The translations under genes and the position numbers were made by a program. Below are positions 53,825 to 63,011 of a DNA stretch of 64,000 nt, piece by piece. Position 1 is the first letter of the stretch; each line of letters begins with the position of its first letter. This DNA is from Pseudomonadota bacterium (GTDB taxonomy: Bacteria; Pseudomonadota; Gammaproteobacteria; Steroidobacterales; Steroidobacteraceae): positions 1 to 64,000 of the forward strand of contig JAEYXD010000058.1 of NCBI GenBank assembly GCA_023428645.1, written 5' to 3'. Below the pieces are notes generated by a model. It searched no databases. It saw only the letters and a program-made list of their open reading frames with translations, and was not told the origin of the DNA.

Positions 53825-54920
53825 TTACAGCCCCTGCTTCAGGCTGGCCTCGAGGAACGGGTCCAGATCGCCGTCGAGCACCGCCGTCGTGTTGCCGATT
53901 TCGACGTTCGTACGCAGATCCTTGATGCGCGACTGGTCGAGCACGTAGGAGCGGATCTGATTGCCCCAGCTCACGTCCGATTTCGATTCTTCGAGCACTT
54001 TCGCCGCGGCGTTGCGCTTGTTGACTTCGAGCTCGTACAACTTCGCCTTCAACATCTTCATCGCCTTGTCGCGGTTCTTGTGCTGGCTGCGCTCGGCCTG
54101 GCACGCGACGACGATGCCGGTCGGCACGTGCGTGATACGCACCGCGGACTCGGTCTTGTTCACGTGCTGGCCGCCGGCGCCGCTCGAACGATAGACATCG
54201 GTGCGCAGGTCGGCGGGATTGATCGCGATCTCGATGTCGTCATCGATCTCCGGTGACACGAACACCGAGGCGAACGACGTGTGGCGGCGCGCATTCGAAT
54301 CGAACGGCGATTTGCGAACCAGGCGATGCACGCCCGTTTCGGTCCGCAGCCAGCCATAGGCGTAGTCGCCTCCGAAGCTGATGCTCGCGCTCTTGATGCC
54401 CGCCACTTCGCCCGGGCTGATGTCCGTGACTTCGGTCTTGAAGCCGTGCGCCTCGCCCCAGCGCAGGTACATGCGCAGCAGCATCTGCGCCCAGTCCTGA
54501 GCTTCGGTGCCGCCGGCGCCCGCCTGGATATCCAGGAACGCGCTGTGCGAATCCATCTTGCCGGGGAACATGCGCTGGAATTCGAGCTTCTTGACGTCCT
54601 GGTCGATGGCGGCGACGTCCTGCTCCACGCCAAGCGCGGTCGACTCGTCGTTTTCCTCGACGGCCATCGACAGCAGTTCGTCAGCGTCGCTGAGCGCATT
54701 GCGAATGCGATCGAGCGTGCCGACGATCTGCTCGAGCTTCGCGCGCTCGCGCCCGAGCTCCTGCGCCTTGTCAGGCGTGCTCCAGATGCCGGGATCTTCT
54801 AGCTCGCGGCTGACTTCCGCGAGGCGTTCGCTCTTGGTCTCGTAGTCAAAGAAACCTCCTAAGCGCCTCACTGCGCTCAGCGAGATCATCGAGAGACCGA
54901 CGGATGTGATTGACTTCCAT
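53825..54920 (-). CDS. prfB: Peptide chain release factor 2, made by programmed +1 frameshift
   Basis: The zero frame starts at ATG 54920 and reads MEVNHIRRSLDDLAERSEAL then RRFL before an in-frame TGA at 54848-54846. After a +1 slip at CTT, translation continues from 54847 (DYETKSERLAEVSRELEDPG) to 53825: 24 + 340 = 364 residues, matching RF2 (365 in E. coli). Tripeptide anticodon SPF is in VRKSPFDSN and the GGQ motif in SSGAGGQHVNKTE. RF2 ends translation at UGA and UAA. A continuous frame without the slip also exists (start 54925), but its first ~25 residues do not resemble RF2. Confidence 0.95.
54846..54860 (-). promoter_or_regulatory. prfB programmed +1 frameshift site
   Basis: Minus strand AGGAGG (54855-54860), TTT, then CTT TGA C: a Shine-Dalgarno-like stimulator, slippery CTT codon and in-frame UGA, the canonical RF2 autoregulatory signal. 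Low RF2 slows termination at UGA and favours the shift. Confidence 0.96.
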
Positions 54921-55016
54921 TGCAAGAGGGAACCGGTAAAGGGGCGCGCATAGTAGCAGAACGCCGGCGCGGTGAGTCCGGGAGCCGAGGGCTATGCGCA
55001 GCGCACGACAGCCCGC

Positions 55017-56741
55017 CTACCCGCGCCTCACCACGCTCAAGTGCTCGACGATCATCTGCACCCGCTCCGTCCCGTTGTAGCGATTCACGTCGAGGCGGTA
55101 CGCGAGCTGGACGTGGTCGTTCTCGTGGACGAGCGGCGCGTCGTCGTGATCGAAGTGCCGAAATGCGATCGCCTCGCAGATCGGCCCGGCCGGATGCGCG
55201 ACATTGAGCTTCAAATGGCGCTCGCCGAGCACGCGCACGGCACGCACTTCGAAGCAGCCGTCGAACAGCGGCTCGGGAAAGGCCTGTCCCCACGGGCCGG
55301 ACTCGCGCAGCAGCCGCGCGATCTCGAGACAGATCTCGCGTGGTTCGAGCTCGCCGTCCGACAGCACGATGCCGGTCGCATCGTCGAGCGTCATCCAACG
55401 CCGCACCTCGGTGTCGAAGGCCAGCTGAAACTCCGCCAGACGCTCCGCGGCGAGCGTGAGTCCCGCAGCCATCGCGTGGCCGCCGAATTTCTCGATCAGC
55501 CCCGGCGTGCGTGTCGCAATGCTGTCGAGGACGTCGCGAATGTGCACGCCCGGCACCGAACGCGCCGAGCCCTTGAGCCAGGTCTCGTCGGCGCGCGCCA
55601 TCGCGATCACGGGCCGATGCACGCGCTCCTTGACGCGCGACGCGACGAGCCCGACGACGCCCTGGTGCCAGGACTCGTCGAAGAGGCACAAGCCGAGTGG
55701 CAACGTGTCGTCGGCGCGCATGTCGGCGATCGCGACCATGGCCTCGCTTTGCATCGTGAGCTCGAGCTCGCGTCGATCGTGATTCAGCTGACTCAAGCGT
55801 CCGGCCATCATGCGCGCGGCGCTGAGATCATCGGTGAGCAGGCACTGAATGCCGATCGACATGTCATCCAGCCGGCCGGCCGCATTCAAGCGCGGCCCGA
55901 CCTGAAATCCGAGATCGGCCGCGATGACTTCATCGTGGCTGCGATTGGATGCTTCCAGCAAGGCACGAATGCCCGGCGCGCATCGGCCCGCGCGGATGCG
56001 CCGCAAGCCCTGATGCACGAGCACGCGATTGTTGCGATCGAGCGGCACGAGGTCGGCGACCGTGCCGAGCGCGACGAGGTCCAGCAGGTCCGCAACGGAC
56101 GGCGCCCGTTCGACGAGCCCACGCGCCTGCATCTCGCGCGTCAAGGCGGCCATCAGATAGAACGCGACGCCCACGCCCGCGAGCGCCTTGCTGGGGAAAC
56201 CATCGCCGGGCGCGTTCGGATTCACGATCGCGTCGGCGTCCGGAATCGTCGCCGGCGCGAGGTGGTGATCGGTGATGAGTGTATCGATGCCGAGCTCGCG
56301 CGCGATCGTCACGCCCGCATGGCTGGAGATGCCATTGTCGACCGTCACGATGAGCGCGGGCGCATGACGCTGATGCGCGAGCCGGACGATCTCGGGCGTG
56401 AGCCCGTAACCGTACTCGAATCGGTTCGGCACGAGAAAGCTGACCGCGCCGAAGCCGAGCCGTGTCAGTTGCCGCACGACGAGCGCCGTGCTCGTCGCGC
56501 CGTCCGCGTCGAAATCGCCGACGACGACGATGCTCGAGCGCGCCGCATGATGCTTGCAGAGCAGCGCGACGGCGGCATCGATGCCGCCGAGCTGACTCAC
56601 CGGAATCAAGCGATCGAGCGCCAGCTGCAAATCCTCCGCCGCGTTCACGCTGCGTGTCGCGTACAGGCGCCGCAGCAGTGGATGCAGATCGAGCGGCAGC
56701 GCGGACGCATCGGCCGCGGCACGGCGTCGAATCACTTTCAT
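55017..56741 (-). CDS. recJ: Single-stranded-DNA-specific exonuclease RecJ
   Basis: 574 residues (E. coli 577). DHH phosphoesterase motifs: VVVGDFDADGATSTA (about 70-84), VDNGISSH, LITDHHLAP; DHHA1 block EKFGGHAMAAGLTL near 415; a C-terminal OB fold. RecJ degrades single-stranded DNA 5' to 3' in recombination and mismatch repair. ATG 56741 overlaps the preceding stop (ATGA), so it is coupled to the rpfE-like gene. Confidence 0.95.
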   Translation of the reverse strand: MKVIRRRAAADASALPLDLHPLLRRLYATRSVNAAEDLQLALDRLIPVSQLGGIDAAVALLCKHHAARSSIVVVGDFDADGATSTALVVRQLTRLGFGAVSFLVPNRFEYGYGLTPEIVRLAHQRHAPALIVTVDNGISSHAGVTIARELGIDTLITDHHLAPATIPDADAIVNPNAPGDGFPSKALAGVGVAFYLMAALTREMQARGLVERAPSVADLLDLVALGTVADLVPLDRNNRVLVHQGLRRIRAGRCAPGIRALLEASNRSHDEVIAADLGFQVGPRLNAAGRLDDMSIGIQCLLTDDLSAARMMAGRLSQLNHDRRELELTMQSEAMVAIADMRADDTLPLGLCLFDESWHQGVVGLVASRVKERVHRPVIAMARADETWLKGSARSVPGVHIRDVLDSIATRTPGLIEKFGGHAMAAGLTLAAERLAEFQLAFDTEVRRWMTLDDATGIVLSDGELEPREICLEIARLLRESGPWGQAFPEPLFDGCFEVRAVRVLGERHLKLNVAHPAGPICEAIAFRHFDHDDAPLVHENDHVQLAYRLDVNRYNGTERVQMIVEHLSVVRRG

Positions 56742-57748
56742 GCCGCGGCCCACGCGGCGAGCGGTAACGGGCGGCGCCAGAACCGGCGCAAACGCCAGCG
56801 ATCGATCGTCAGCAGCCACTCATCGAGCACGAGTTCCAGCCGTGCGAAACGGTCGGCCTTCAGCGCCCCGACGAGCGGCACGAGCCACTCGCGCTCGAAC
56901 TGCGCGGGCTCGAGCGCATCCAGCACGCACACCAGGGCCGCATCGCCGCGCGCGTGCTCGAGCACGGAGTCGAGCGATCGCGGCTCGAGCGGTGCGGGCC
57001 ATCCCGCGCGCGCGCAGAGGCCACGCAAGTACGCGTTCGAGCCGGCGCAGATCGGCGGACGCACCGCGTCTTGCACGCTCGAGGGCCCGCTTCCCCACAG
57101 CCACAGCGAATTGACGATCGGCAGACCGCGGGTCGCGCGCGCGGCGTTGACCGGGTGCTCGTGCAGCAACATCTGCACTTCCGTCATCACGCGTCGGATG
57201 CGCGGCGCGCCGGGGCCTTGCGGCAACACTGCATTCCACTCATGTCGCGCCGCGAAGGCCGGCGTCACGGTGCGAACGTCGAAGGCGCTCGGCGCGCCGA
57301 TGAGCCAGCCGCGCGGACATGGCAGTAGCGTCAAGCCTTCCGCCGCGACATGCTCGCCAAGCACGGGCGTCAGGGCAGCGCGCTCCTGATCGTCCAGCTC
57401 GAGCTCAGGACGCAGCGGAACGAGCGCAACCTCGTTCAGGCCCGCTGCCAGATGAATGGGCTCGGCATGCAGCCAATCGACGCACTCGTTCGTTGGATTC
57501 AATCCCGCCGCCGTCAGCGGAGCACTCGGGTGAGTTTGCTCATCGAGCCGCAGCGCCGCGAGCAAGCCGCGTTGCCACGGTTGCAGACGGGCATGCTCGA
57601 CATCGAGCGCCTGCCAACGATGCGCGATGTCGCCACGGCCCGCGAGCAGCGCCACGCACGAATCGTCGCGCGATGTCGCCGCTTCGGAGTGCATGCGTTC
57701 GAGCAGCCGTGGAACGACGACGGTCAGCGAGGAAGCTTTGGACATCAA
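56738..57748 (-). CDS. RpfE-type protein (phosphoglycerate mutase-like family)
   Basis: 336 residues, no signal peptide. The block GLPIVNSLWLWGSGP near 205-219 is typical of RpfE-type proteins and of related cofactor-independent phosphoglycerate-mutase-like proteins; the rest is weakly conserved, with LLPCPRGWLIGAPSAFDVRTV and MTEVQMLLHEHPVN. In Xanthomonas, rpfE lies in the rpf region near recJ, prfB and lysS; the same neighbours occur here. I do not see a complete set of metal ligands for a mutase, and the function is unknown. The stop overlaps the recJ ATG. Confidence 0.72.
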   Translation of the reverse strand: MMSKASSLTVVVPRLLERMHSEAATSRDDSCVALLAGRGDIAHRWQALDVEHARLQPWQRGLLAALRLDEQTHPSAPLTAAGLNPTNECVDWLHAEPIHLAAGLNEVALVPLRPELELDDQERAALTPVLGEHVAAEGLTLLPCPRGWLIGAPSAFDVRTVTPAFAARHEWNAVLPQGPGAPRIRRVMTEVQMLLHEHPVNAARATRGLPIVNSLWLWGSGPSSVQDAVRPPICAGSNAYLRGLCARAGWPAPLEPRSLDSVLEHARGDAALVCVLDALEPAQFEREWLVPLVGALKADRFARLELVLDEWLLTIDRWRLRRFWRRPLPLAAWAAA

Positions 57749-57812
57749 CGGCTAGGGCGCAGGACGGTGAGAAGGTTCGGGCGTCTCGCCCAGCATGCGG
57801 TATGGTAACGAA

Positions 57813-58181
57813 ATGAAACTGACTGATGACACCCGCCGCGGGACGAATTTCATTCACGCCTATTCGCCAGGCGAGCTGCGCATCGGCGAAAGCATCGTGC
57901 GTGCGAGCTGCATCGTGACGGCGGATCTCGTGCAACCGTGGACGCCGCAGTCGCCCGACCGCATCACGCTCGCCGATCTCGAGCCGGTCATCGCGACCGC
58001 GCCGGAGATCATTCTTCTGGGCACGGGGGAGACTCAGCAATTTCCGGATACGTCACTGCTGGGAGCGGTTCTGTCACGGGGCATCGGCCTGGAGGTCATG
58101 GCGACGGGTGCTGCATGCCGAACCTACAACGTGCTCGTCGGCGAGGATCGCAAGGTGGCAGCGGCGCTGCTCGTTAGATGA
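57813..58181 (+). CDS. Mth938 domain (DUF498) protein
   Basis: 122 residues. Contains GELRIGESIVRASCIVTADLVQPW, APEIILLGTGETQQFPD and GIGLEVMATGAACRTYNVLVGEDRKVAAALL, the core of the Mth938-like fold. Bacterial homologues have no firm function; the human relatives are NDUFAF3 (complex I assembly) and AAMDC. It is divergent from the rpfE-like gene. ATG 57813 begins at the conserved part; ATG 57795 would add six residues. Confidence 0.85.
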   Translation: MKLTDDTRRGTNFIHAYSPGELRIGESIVRASCIVTADLVQPWTPQSPDRITLADLEPVIATAPEIILLGTGETQQFPDTSLLGAVLSRGIGLEVMATGAACRTYNVLVGEDRKVAAALLVR

Positions 58182-58641
58182 TGAGGACATCGCGCTCGGC
58201 CACGCCCTCTACCGGTCCCCAGACGACCGGTAGAAGACGCGAGGGCTGAAGTTCATTCGACCAACTCGCCGGCGTGCCCCGAAGGATCGCCGCTCGACGA
58301 TATATTCTTGTTCTTGTGCTTTTGTTCTTCTTCGCGCTGTTTCCTCGAATCCCCATCCGCCCCCGCGTCCTCTACCCGTCGCCCGCGCAGCGCGCGTCGA
58401 GACAGGTGTCGGATCCCCTGCGGCCGCAATCAGATTCGCCCTTCCTGCGCGTCTCGGCTCCTGCCCATCCCTTGATCAAAGACCGAAGTGCGGTGCTCGT
58501 GCATCGAACCTCGGCCCATCGTCGCCGCATGGCGACGCGTCGGGGGCGGATGTTAGACATACGATGACGACGTACGCAACTACCGAGGCGTATCTTTTTC
58601 CCTCCGTGTTGAGTTCTCATCTGCGCGCGCGCCGGACGCTT
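58182..58641. other. Gene-poor gap downstream of nlpD (where rpoS is expected)
   Basis: 460 bases. A 10-bp inverted repeat TCTACCGGTC / GACCGGTAGA (58208-58217, 58225-58234) lies just after the Mth938-type gene and could be its transcript end. A pyrimidine-rich tract at about 58305-58340 follows. A 97-codon open frame here has no recognisable similarity and no good ribosome site. I see no remnant of rpoS. Confidence 0.55.
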
Positions 58642-59337
58642 TCATCGCTTCGGCAGCAGCAACAGCGGATTTCCAGGCGTGCCGTGCGTGCGAATCTCGA
58701 AATAAAGCATGGGCGTTCCCTGCGGCCCGGCGCCCATCGTGGCGATCCGTTGACCCATCTTGACCGCATCGCCCTCTTTGACGCTCACCGTCTGGGTATG
58801 ACCGTAGGCGGACAGATACGCATCGCTGTGCTTGATGATGAGCATCTGGCCGTAACCCAACAGCCCTGTGCCCAAGTACACGACGTGCCCGGCGCTCGCC
58901 GCATGCACGGCTTGCCCGAGCGTCCCCGTGATCGTGAGCCCATGTCCGCCGCTCGGTCGGTCCGTGAGCTTCACGACGCCGCCCTCCACGGGCCAGCGCC
59001 AGGGAATCGGTGGTGCGGCCGGAATATTCTGCGGCGTGACGCGCGGCGGCGGTGCTGCGGGCCGTGCAGCCGCGACGGCAGTGCGACCCGTCGCACTCAA
59101 TTGCAATACCTGGCCCGGATAGATTCGGTAGTCGCGGCCGATGCCGTTCCAGCGCGCGACATCGCGATAGTCGAGTCCATGGCGCGATGCGATCGCATAG
59201 AGCGTGTCGCCGCGCTTCACGACATACCGGGCACCCGGCTGTGGTCTCGGTGGCGGCGAAGACGAGCACGCGGCGAAACAAGCGACCGCCGCGAGAACGA
59301 GACAGCGCATCCACAGCGACGGTGAGTACGCGCGCAT
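58642..59337 (-). CDS. nlpD: NlpD-like lipoprotein: LysM plus degenerate LytM (M23) domain
   Basis: 231 residues. Lipobox FAAC (Cys about 24). LysM domain about 38-80 (YVVKRGDTLYAIASRHGLDYRDVARWNGIGRDYRIYPGQVLQL); LytM domain about 115-230 with GVVKLTDRPSGGHGLTITG, VYLGTGLLGYGQMLIIKHSDAYLSAYGH and LYFEIRTHGTPGNP. The catalytic HxxxD and HxH metal ligands are not intact (LYFEIR in place of HFEIR), as expected for NlpD, which activates cell-division amidases rather than cutting peptidoglycan. It follows pcm by 55 bases. rpoS does not follow. Confidence 0.9.
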   Translation of the reverse strand: MRAYSPSLWMRCLVLAAVACFAACSSSPPPRPQPGARYVVKRGDTLYAIASRHGLDYRDVARWNGIGRDYRIYPGQVLQLSATGRTAVAAARPAAPPPRVTPQNIPAAPPIPWRWPVEGGVVKLTDRPSGGHGLTITGTLGQAVHAASAGHVVYLGTGLLGYGQMLIIKHSDAYLSAYGHTQTVSVKEGDAVKMGQRIATMGAGPQGTPMLYFEIRTHGTPGNPLLLLPKR

Positions 59338-59392
59338 TCGTGCGTCACCTCATCCTCGCGTCAAACGGAAACAGGCTCCTTGCCTCTCATCC

Positions 59393-60067
59393 TCAACCGA
59401 GCCCTTTGAGCAGAGGGACGAAGCTGACGAGCCCGAGCGTTTCAGTGTGCAAGTCGTCACCTCGTTTAGTGATACGAACCAATTGTTGGCGACCTTCCGG
59501 TCCGACCGGCGCGATCAGGCGACCGCCGGGCTGCAATTGCGAGAACAGCACTTCCGGAATCGCGAGCGGCGCCGCGGCCATCAGGATCGCATCGTACGGA
59601 GCGTGTACGGCCCAACCCTGAAAGCCGTCGCCGTGACGGAAATGAACGTTGCGCAAGTTCAGTTCCTTCGAGCGCACGCGCGCGCGCTCCAGCAGCGATT
59701 GAATGCGCTCGACCGTGTAGACGAACTTCACGAGCGGCGCGAGCACCGCGGTCTGATAGCCGCAGCCGGTGCCGATCTCGAGAATCTTGCGCGGCTCGCG
59801 ATCCTCGAGCAGCGCCTCCGTCATGCGCGCGACGACATAGGGCTGCGAGATGGTCTGCCCGTGCCCGATCGGCAAGGCCGTGTCCTCGTAGGCGCGCGTC
59901 GCGAGCGCCTCGTCGACGAACAGATGGCGCGGCACGTTGCGAATCTGTTCGAGCACGCGCGGATTGGTGATGCCTTGATCGCGCAGCCGCTGCACGAGCC
60001 GCTCGCGCGTGCGCGCCGACGTCATGCCGATGCCGCTCAACCGCCCGGGCGTCAACGGCGGCCTCAC
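59393..60067 (-). CDS. pcm: Protein-L-isoaspartate O-methyltransferase
   Basis: 224 residues from GTG 60067. MTSARTRERLVQRLRDQGI, PRHLFVDEALATRAYEDTALPIGHGQTISQPYVVARM and the SAM-binding ILEIGTGCGYQTAVLA are canonical. Pcm repairs isoaspartyl residues. The GTG is preceded by AGGA and overlaps the surE stop (GTGA); it gives a length like Xanthomonas Pcm (225). ATG 60025 would give 210 residues. Confidence 0.93.
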   Translation of the reverse strand: MRPPLTPGRLSGIGMTSARTRERLVQRLRDQGITNPRVLEQIRNVPRHLFVDEALATRAYEDTALPIGHGQTISQPYVVARMTEALLEDREPRKILEIGTGCGYQTAVLAPLVKFVYTVERIQSLLERARVRSKELNLRNVHFRHGDGFQGWAVHAPYDAILMAAAPLAIPEVLFSQLQPGGRLIAPVGPEGRQQLVRITKRGDDLHTETLGLVSFVPLLKGLG

Positions 60068-60822
60068 GGTTCGCGTCCTGCGAGCCAGGCGCGCATGTCG
60101 TCGAGCATCGCGTGACGCGTGAGATCGATCTGCAGCGGCGTCACGGACACATACCCGTTCGCGACCGCGTGGAAATCCGTGCCTGCCCCCGCGTCCTGGC
60201 CGACACCTGCGGGGCCGACCCAATACACGGGTCTGCCGCGCGGATCTTCCGTGCGCACGATGCGCTCCGAGCGGTGACGATTGCCAAGCCGCGTCACCTG
60301 ATAGCCCTTGATCTGCTCGTAGGGCAGATCGGGAACATTGACGTTGAGAATGGCCGCCTGCAGCGGTGAGCGCTGCACCCGCATCACGAGCTCGCTCGCG
60401 ACGCGTGCCGCCGTGTCGAAGTGCTGCCCCGAGCCCGGCCGGATGACGAGCGAGATCGCGATCGCGGGCAAGCCCAGGAAGCGCCCCTCCACCGCGGCCG
60501 CGACGGTCCCGGAGTACAGCACGTCGTCGCCGAGATTCGCGCCGTCGTTGATGCCTGAAACGACCATGTCATGGTCGTAGTCGAACAAGCCCGAGATCGC
60601 GAGGTGGACGCAGTCGGTCGGAGTGCCGTTGCCGACGAAGTAGCGGTTCTTTTCGTACTCGAAGACGCGCAACGGCACATCGAGCGTCAGCGAATTGCTC
60701 GCACCACTGCGGTTGCGGTCGGGCGCGACGACGGTGATGTCGGCAAGCGGCTCCAGCGCCCGCGTGAGCGCGAGCAGGCCGTCAGCGCGGTAACCATCGT
60801 CATTACTGATCAGGATCTTCAT
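60064..60822 (-). CDS. surE: 5'/3'-nucleotidase SurE
   Basis: 252 residues. MKILISNDDGYRADG has the metal-binding NDDG; APDRNRSGASNSLTL and VVSGINDGANLGDDVLYSGTVAAAVEG are family blocks. SurE is a nucleotidase/exopolyphosphatase of stationary-phase survival. ATG 60822 is the family start. A TATAGT -10-like element lies just upstream on the minus strand. Overlaps pcm by 4 bases. Confidence 0.96.
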   Translation of the reverse strand: MKILISNDDGYRADGLLALTRALEPLADITVVAPDRNRSGASNSLTLDVPLRVFEYEKNRYFVGNGTPTDCVHLAISGLFDYDHDMVVSGINDGANLGDDVLYSGTVAAAVEGRFLGLPAIAISLVIRPGSGQHFDTAARVASELVMRVQRSPLQAAILNVNVPDLPYEQIKGYQVTRLGNRHRSERIVRTEDPRGRPVYWVGPAGVGQDAGAGTDFHAVANGYVSVTPLQIDLTRHAMLDDMRAWLAGREP

Positions 60823-60902
60823 AGAGCCGCGCGAAACTATACTGTAAAGGTCGGCAATCGACGACGTGTCAGTTCGAGGTCCACACGGCAAGGTAGGCGA
60901 CG

Positions 60903-61433
60903 ATGCCCCACGACGAAGACGACCATCTGTTTCGCGAGGCGATGCGCGACGTCAAGCGCCTGCAGACGCCCGAGCGCACCATCGAGGCGCCCAAGCCGCC
61001 CGCTCAGGCGCGCTTTCGGCGCGCCGACGAGCAGGCGGTCTTGCAGGAAAGCTTGAATGTCCCGGAAGACATCGCGGCGCTGCTCGGCACGGGCGAGGAG
61101 ATCGGGTTTCGTCGCGCGCACGTGCCCGAAGTCGTCCTGCAGAAGCTGCGCCGAGGACACTACGCCGTCGATGCCGAGATCGATCTGCACGGCCTCAATG
61201 CCGCGCAAGCGAAACATGCCCTGCGCGATTTCATCGCGGACGCCGTCGCCCGCCATTGGCACTGCGTGCGCGTCATCCACGGCAAGGGCCGACGCTCCGG
61301 TCCACGTGGTCCGGTCCTGAAGCCCGTCGTCGTGCATTGGCTGGCGCGCTCGAACCATGTGCTCGCATTCGGCTCCGCCCGGCCCGTTGACGGCGGCAGC
61401 GGCGCGCTGTACGTCCTCTTGCGCATTCGCTGA
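60903..61433 (+). CDS. Smr-domain protein (possible DNA/RNA endonuclease)
   Basis: 176 residues. The N-terminal ~80 are charged and probably disordered (DEDDHLFREAMRDVKRL). The Smr domain (about 88-172) has AEIDLHGLNAAQAKHAL with the DLHG motif and VRVIHGKGRRSGPRGPVLK with HGKG. The family includes SmrA/SmrB-type nucleases; SmrB cuts mRNA at collided ribosomes in E. coli, but the N-terminal hook is not obvious here. Divergent from surE and 2 bases from the convergent truD stop. GGTAGGCG precedes the ATG. Confidence 0.88.
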   Translation: MPHDEDDHLFREAMRDVKRLQTPERTIEAPKPPAQARFRRADEQAVLQESLNVPEDIAALLGTGEEIGFRRAHVPEVVLQKLRRGHYAVDAEIDLHGLNAAQAKHALRDFIADAVARHWHCVRVIHGKGRRSGPRGPVLKPVVVHWLARSNHVLAFGSARPVDGGSGALYVLLRIR

Positions 61434-61435
61434 GC

Positions 61436-62518
61436 TCACTCGTCGCTCTCGGGCGTCGCGACCGCGAACGCATCGAGCAGCAGCTCGTGCAGCACCGTCG
61501 TCGCGAACGCGCCGCGGCCGAGCCTGAAGCGCAACACGAGATCGGCCTCGCGCCATTCATGCGACAGCGCTTGCACCCGCAGCCGCAACGGCCGCCGCTC
61601 CTGGTCGAGCCCGGATCGAGCGAGCCCGTCGCACAAAGCCGCGTGCGTAGCAGCGACCTTCCCTTCCAGCTCGCGCGCCTCGCCGGTCGAAGGCAGCTCT
61701 CCCCTGCCCCATAACGGCCCGGTCGGATGAATGTCGAGCCGTGCGCAGCGCTCGATCAGCACCTCGTCCAACGCCGCGGGCACGAAAATGCTCTGGCTGC
61801 CGTCGAGGTTCGCGACATCGCCTGCGATCAGGCGGTTCCAGGTCGAACTTGCGACGCGTTGCGCGAGCACGGCATTGAACACGTGCGCGCGCGCGGCGGA
61901 GAGCGCAAAGCCGCGCTCGAAGCGATCCTCGATGCGCACGCCCGAGAACATCGCATAGGCGCGCGCGAGATTGCTGCGTTCGTGGCCAAAGCGCTGCGGG
62001 CCGAAATAGTTCGGCACGCCCTGCGCCGCAATGACCGCGAGCCGCTCCGTCACCGCAGCTCGTTCACCGCTGAAATCGCGAATCGTGATCTCGAAGTCGT
62101 TGCCTTTCAGAGCGCCGCGCTTGAGCTTGCGTCGATGGCGCTCCGCGCGAACGACCTCGAAGCCGTCGCCCGTAATACCGAGCCAGTTCGCGACCGGCGA
62201 TCGCACCGGCACCGTGAAGGCCTGCTCCGTGAGCGCATTGCGGTCCTTGAGACCGGCGTAGCCGACATCGCGCGGCGGGATGTTCGCGAGCTTGCCGAGC
62301 TGCTTCGCGACCCAGTGGGTATTCGCGCCGCGTTTGCGCACCGTGAGCAGCCAATGATCGCCTTCGCCGTCCGCCTCGAAGCCGAGCCACTCGCGAACGA
62401 TGAAATCCTCGGGCGTCGTGCGCAGCGCGCCGCTGCCGACGGGCGTGCCGTGCGCGGCTGGAAGCCGCAGCGCGTCCGCAAGCTGCATGCGAGTCTCGTC
62501 CACGTGCTCGAAGCTCAT
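61436..62518 (-). CDS. truD: tRNA pseudouridine-13 synthase TruD
   Basis: 360 residues. PEDFIVREWLGFEADGEGDH, the catalytic-Asp block VGYAGLKDRNALTEQAFTVP (about 80-99), and GVPNYFGPQRFGHERSNL are TruD hallmarks. It modifies U13 of tRNA-Glu. ATG 62518 overlaps the ispF stop (ATGA). Confidence 0.95.
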   Translation of the reverse strand: MSFEHVDETRMQLADALRLPAAHGTPVGSGALRTTPEDFIVREWLGFEADGEGDHWLLTVRKRGANTHWVAKQLGKLANIPPRDVGYAGLKDRNALTEQAFTVPVRSPVANWLGITGDGFEVVRAERHRRKLKRGALKGNDFEITIRDFSGERAAVTERLAVIAAQGVPNYFGPQRFGHERSNLARAYAMFSGVRIEDRFERGFALSAARAHVFNAVLAQRVASSTWNRLIAGDVANLDGSQSIFVPAALDEVLIERCARLDIHPTGPLWGRGELPSTGEARELEGKVAATHAALCDGLARSGLDQERRPLRLRVQALSHEWREADLVLRFRLGRGAFATTVLHELLLDAFAVATPESDE

Positions 62519-63009
62519 GGCGAGACGCGCTCGATCAGCGCGATCGCGTGACAGGCCAGACCTTCGCGCCGGCCGACGAATCCCATGCCCTCGCTCGTCG
62601 TCGCTTTGACATTGACGCAATCGAGCGCAATGCCGAGATCCGCGGCGATGTTCGCGCGCATCGTCTCGCGATGCTTGCCGAGCCGCGGCGCCTCCGCGAG
62701 CACGGTCGAGTCGACGTTGACGATCGCGAAGCCCTGCTGCGCGAGCAGATCGCGCACATGCCGCAGCAAGACGCGGCTGTCCGCGCCGCGCCAACGCGGG
62801 TCCGTATCGGGAAAGTGCAAGCCGATGTCACCCAACGCCGCGGCACCGAGCAGCGCATCGCAGAGCGCATGCAGCAGCACATCGCCATCGGAATGCGCGC
62901 GAACGCCCTGCGTGTGCGCAATGCGCACACCCCCGAGCGTCACGTAATCGCCGGGCTCGTAGACGTGAACGTCATAGCCCTGGCCCAAGCGCAAGCGCGT
63001 GTTGATCAT
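62515..63009 (-). CDS. ispF: 2-C-methyl-D-erythritol 2,4-cyclodiphosphate synthase
   Basis: 164 residues. GYDVHVY (zinc-binding Asp and His near 12-14), AHSDGDVLLHALCDALLGAAALGDIGLHFPDTD and NVKATTSEGMGFVGRREGLACHA are intact. MEP pathway of isoprenoid synthesis. It follows ispD by only 8 bases, in the usual ispD-ispF-truD order. Confidence 0.97.
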   Translation of the reverse strand: MINTRLRLGQGYDVHVYEPGDYVTLGGVRIAHTQGVRAHSDGDVLLHALCDALLGAAALGDIGLHFPDTDPRWRGADSRVLLRHVRDLLAQQGFAIVNVDSTVLAEAPRLGKHRETMRANIAADLGIALDCVNVKATTSEGMGFVGRREGLACHAIALIERVSP

Positions 63010-63011
63010 GT

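Noticed and set aside
54972..57389. 805-codon open frame on the plus strand
   Set aside because: Antisense to recJ and the rpfE-like gene; composition is typical of a shadow frame.
58274..58567. 97-codon open frame with a hydrophobic start
   Set aside because: No good ribosome site, Arg/Pro/Ser-rich tail, no similarity recognised; treated as non-coding.
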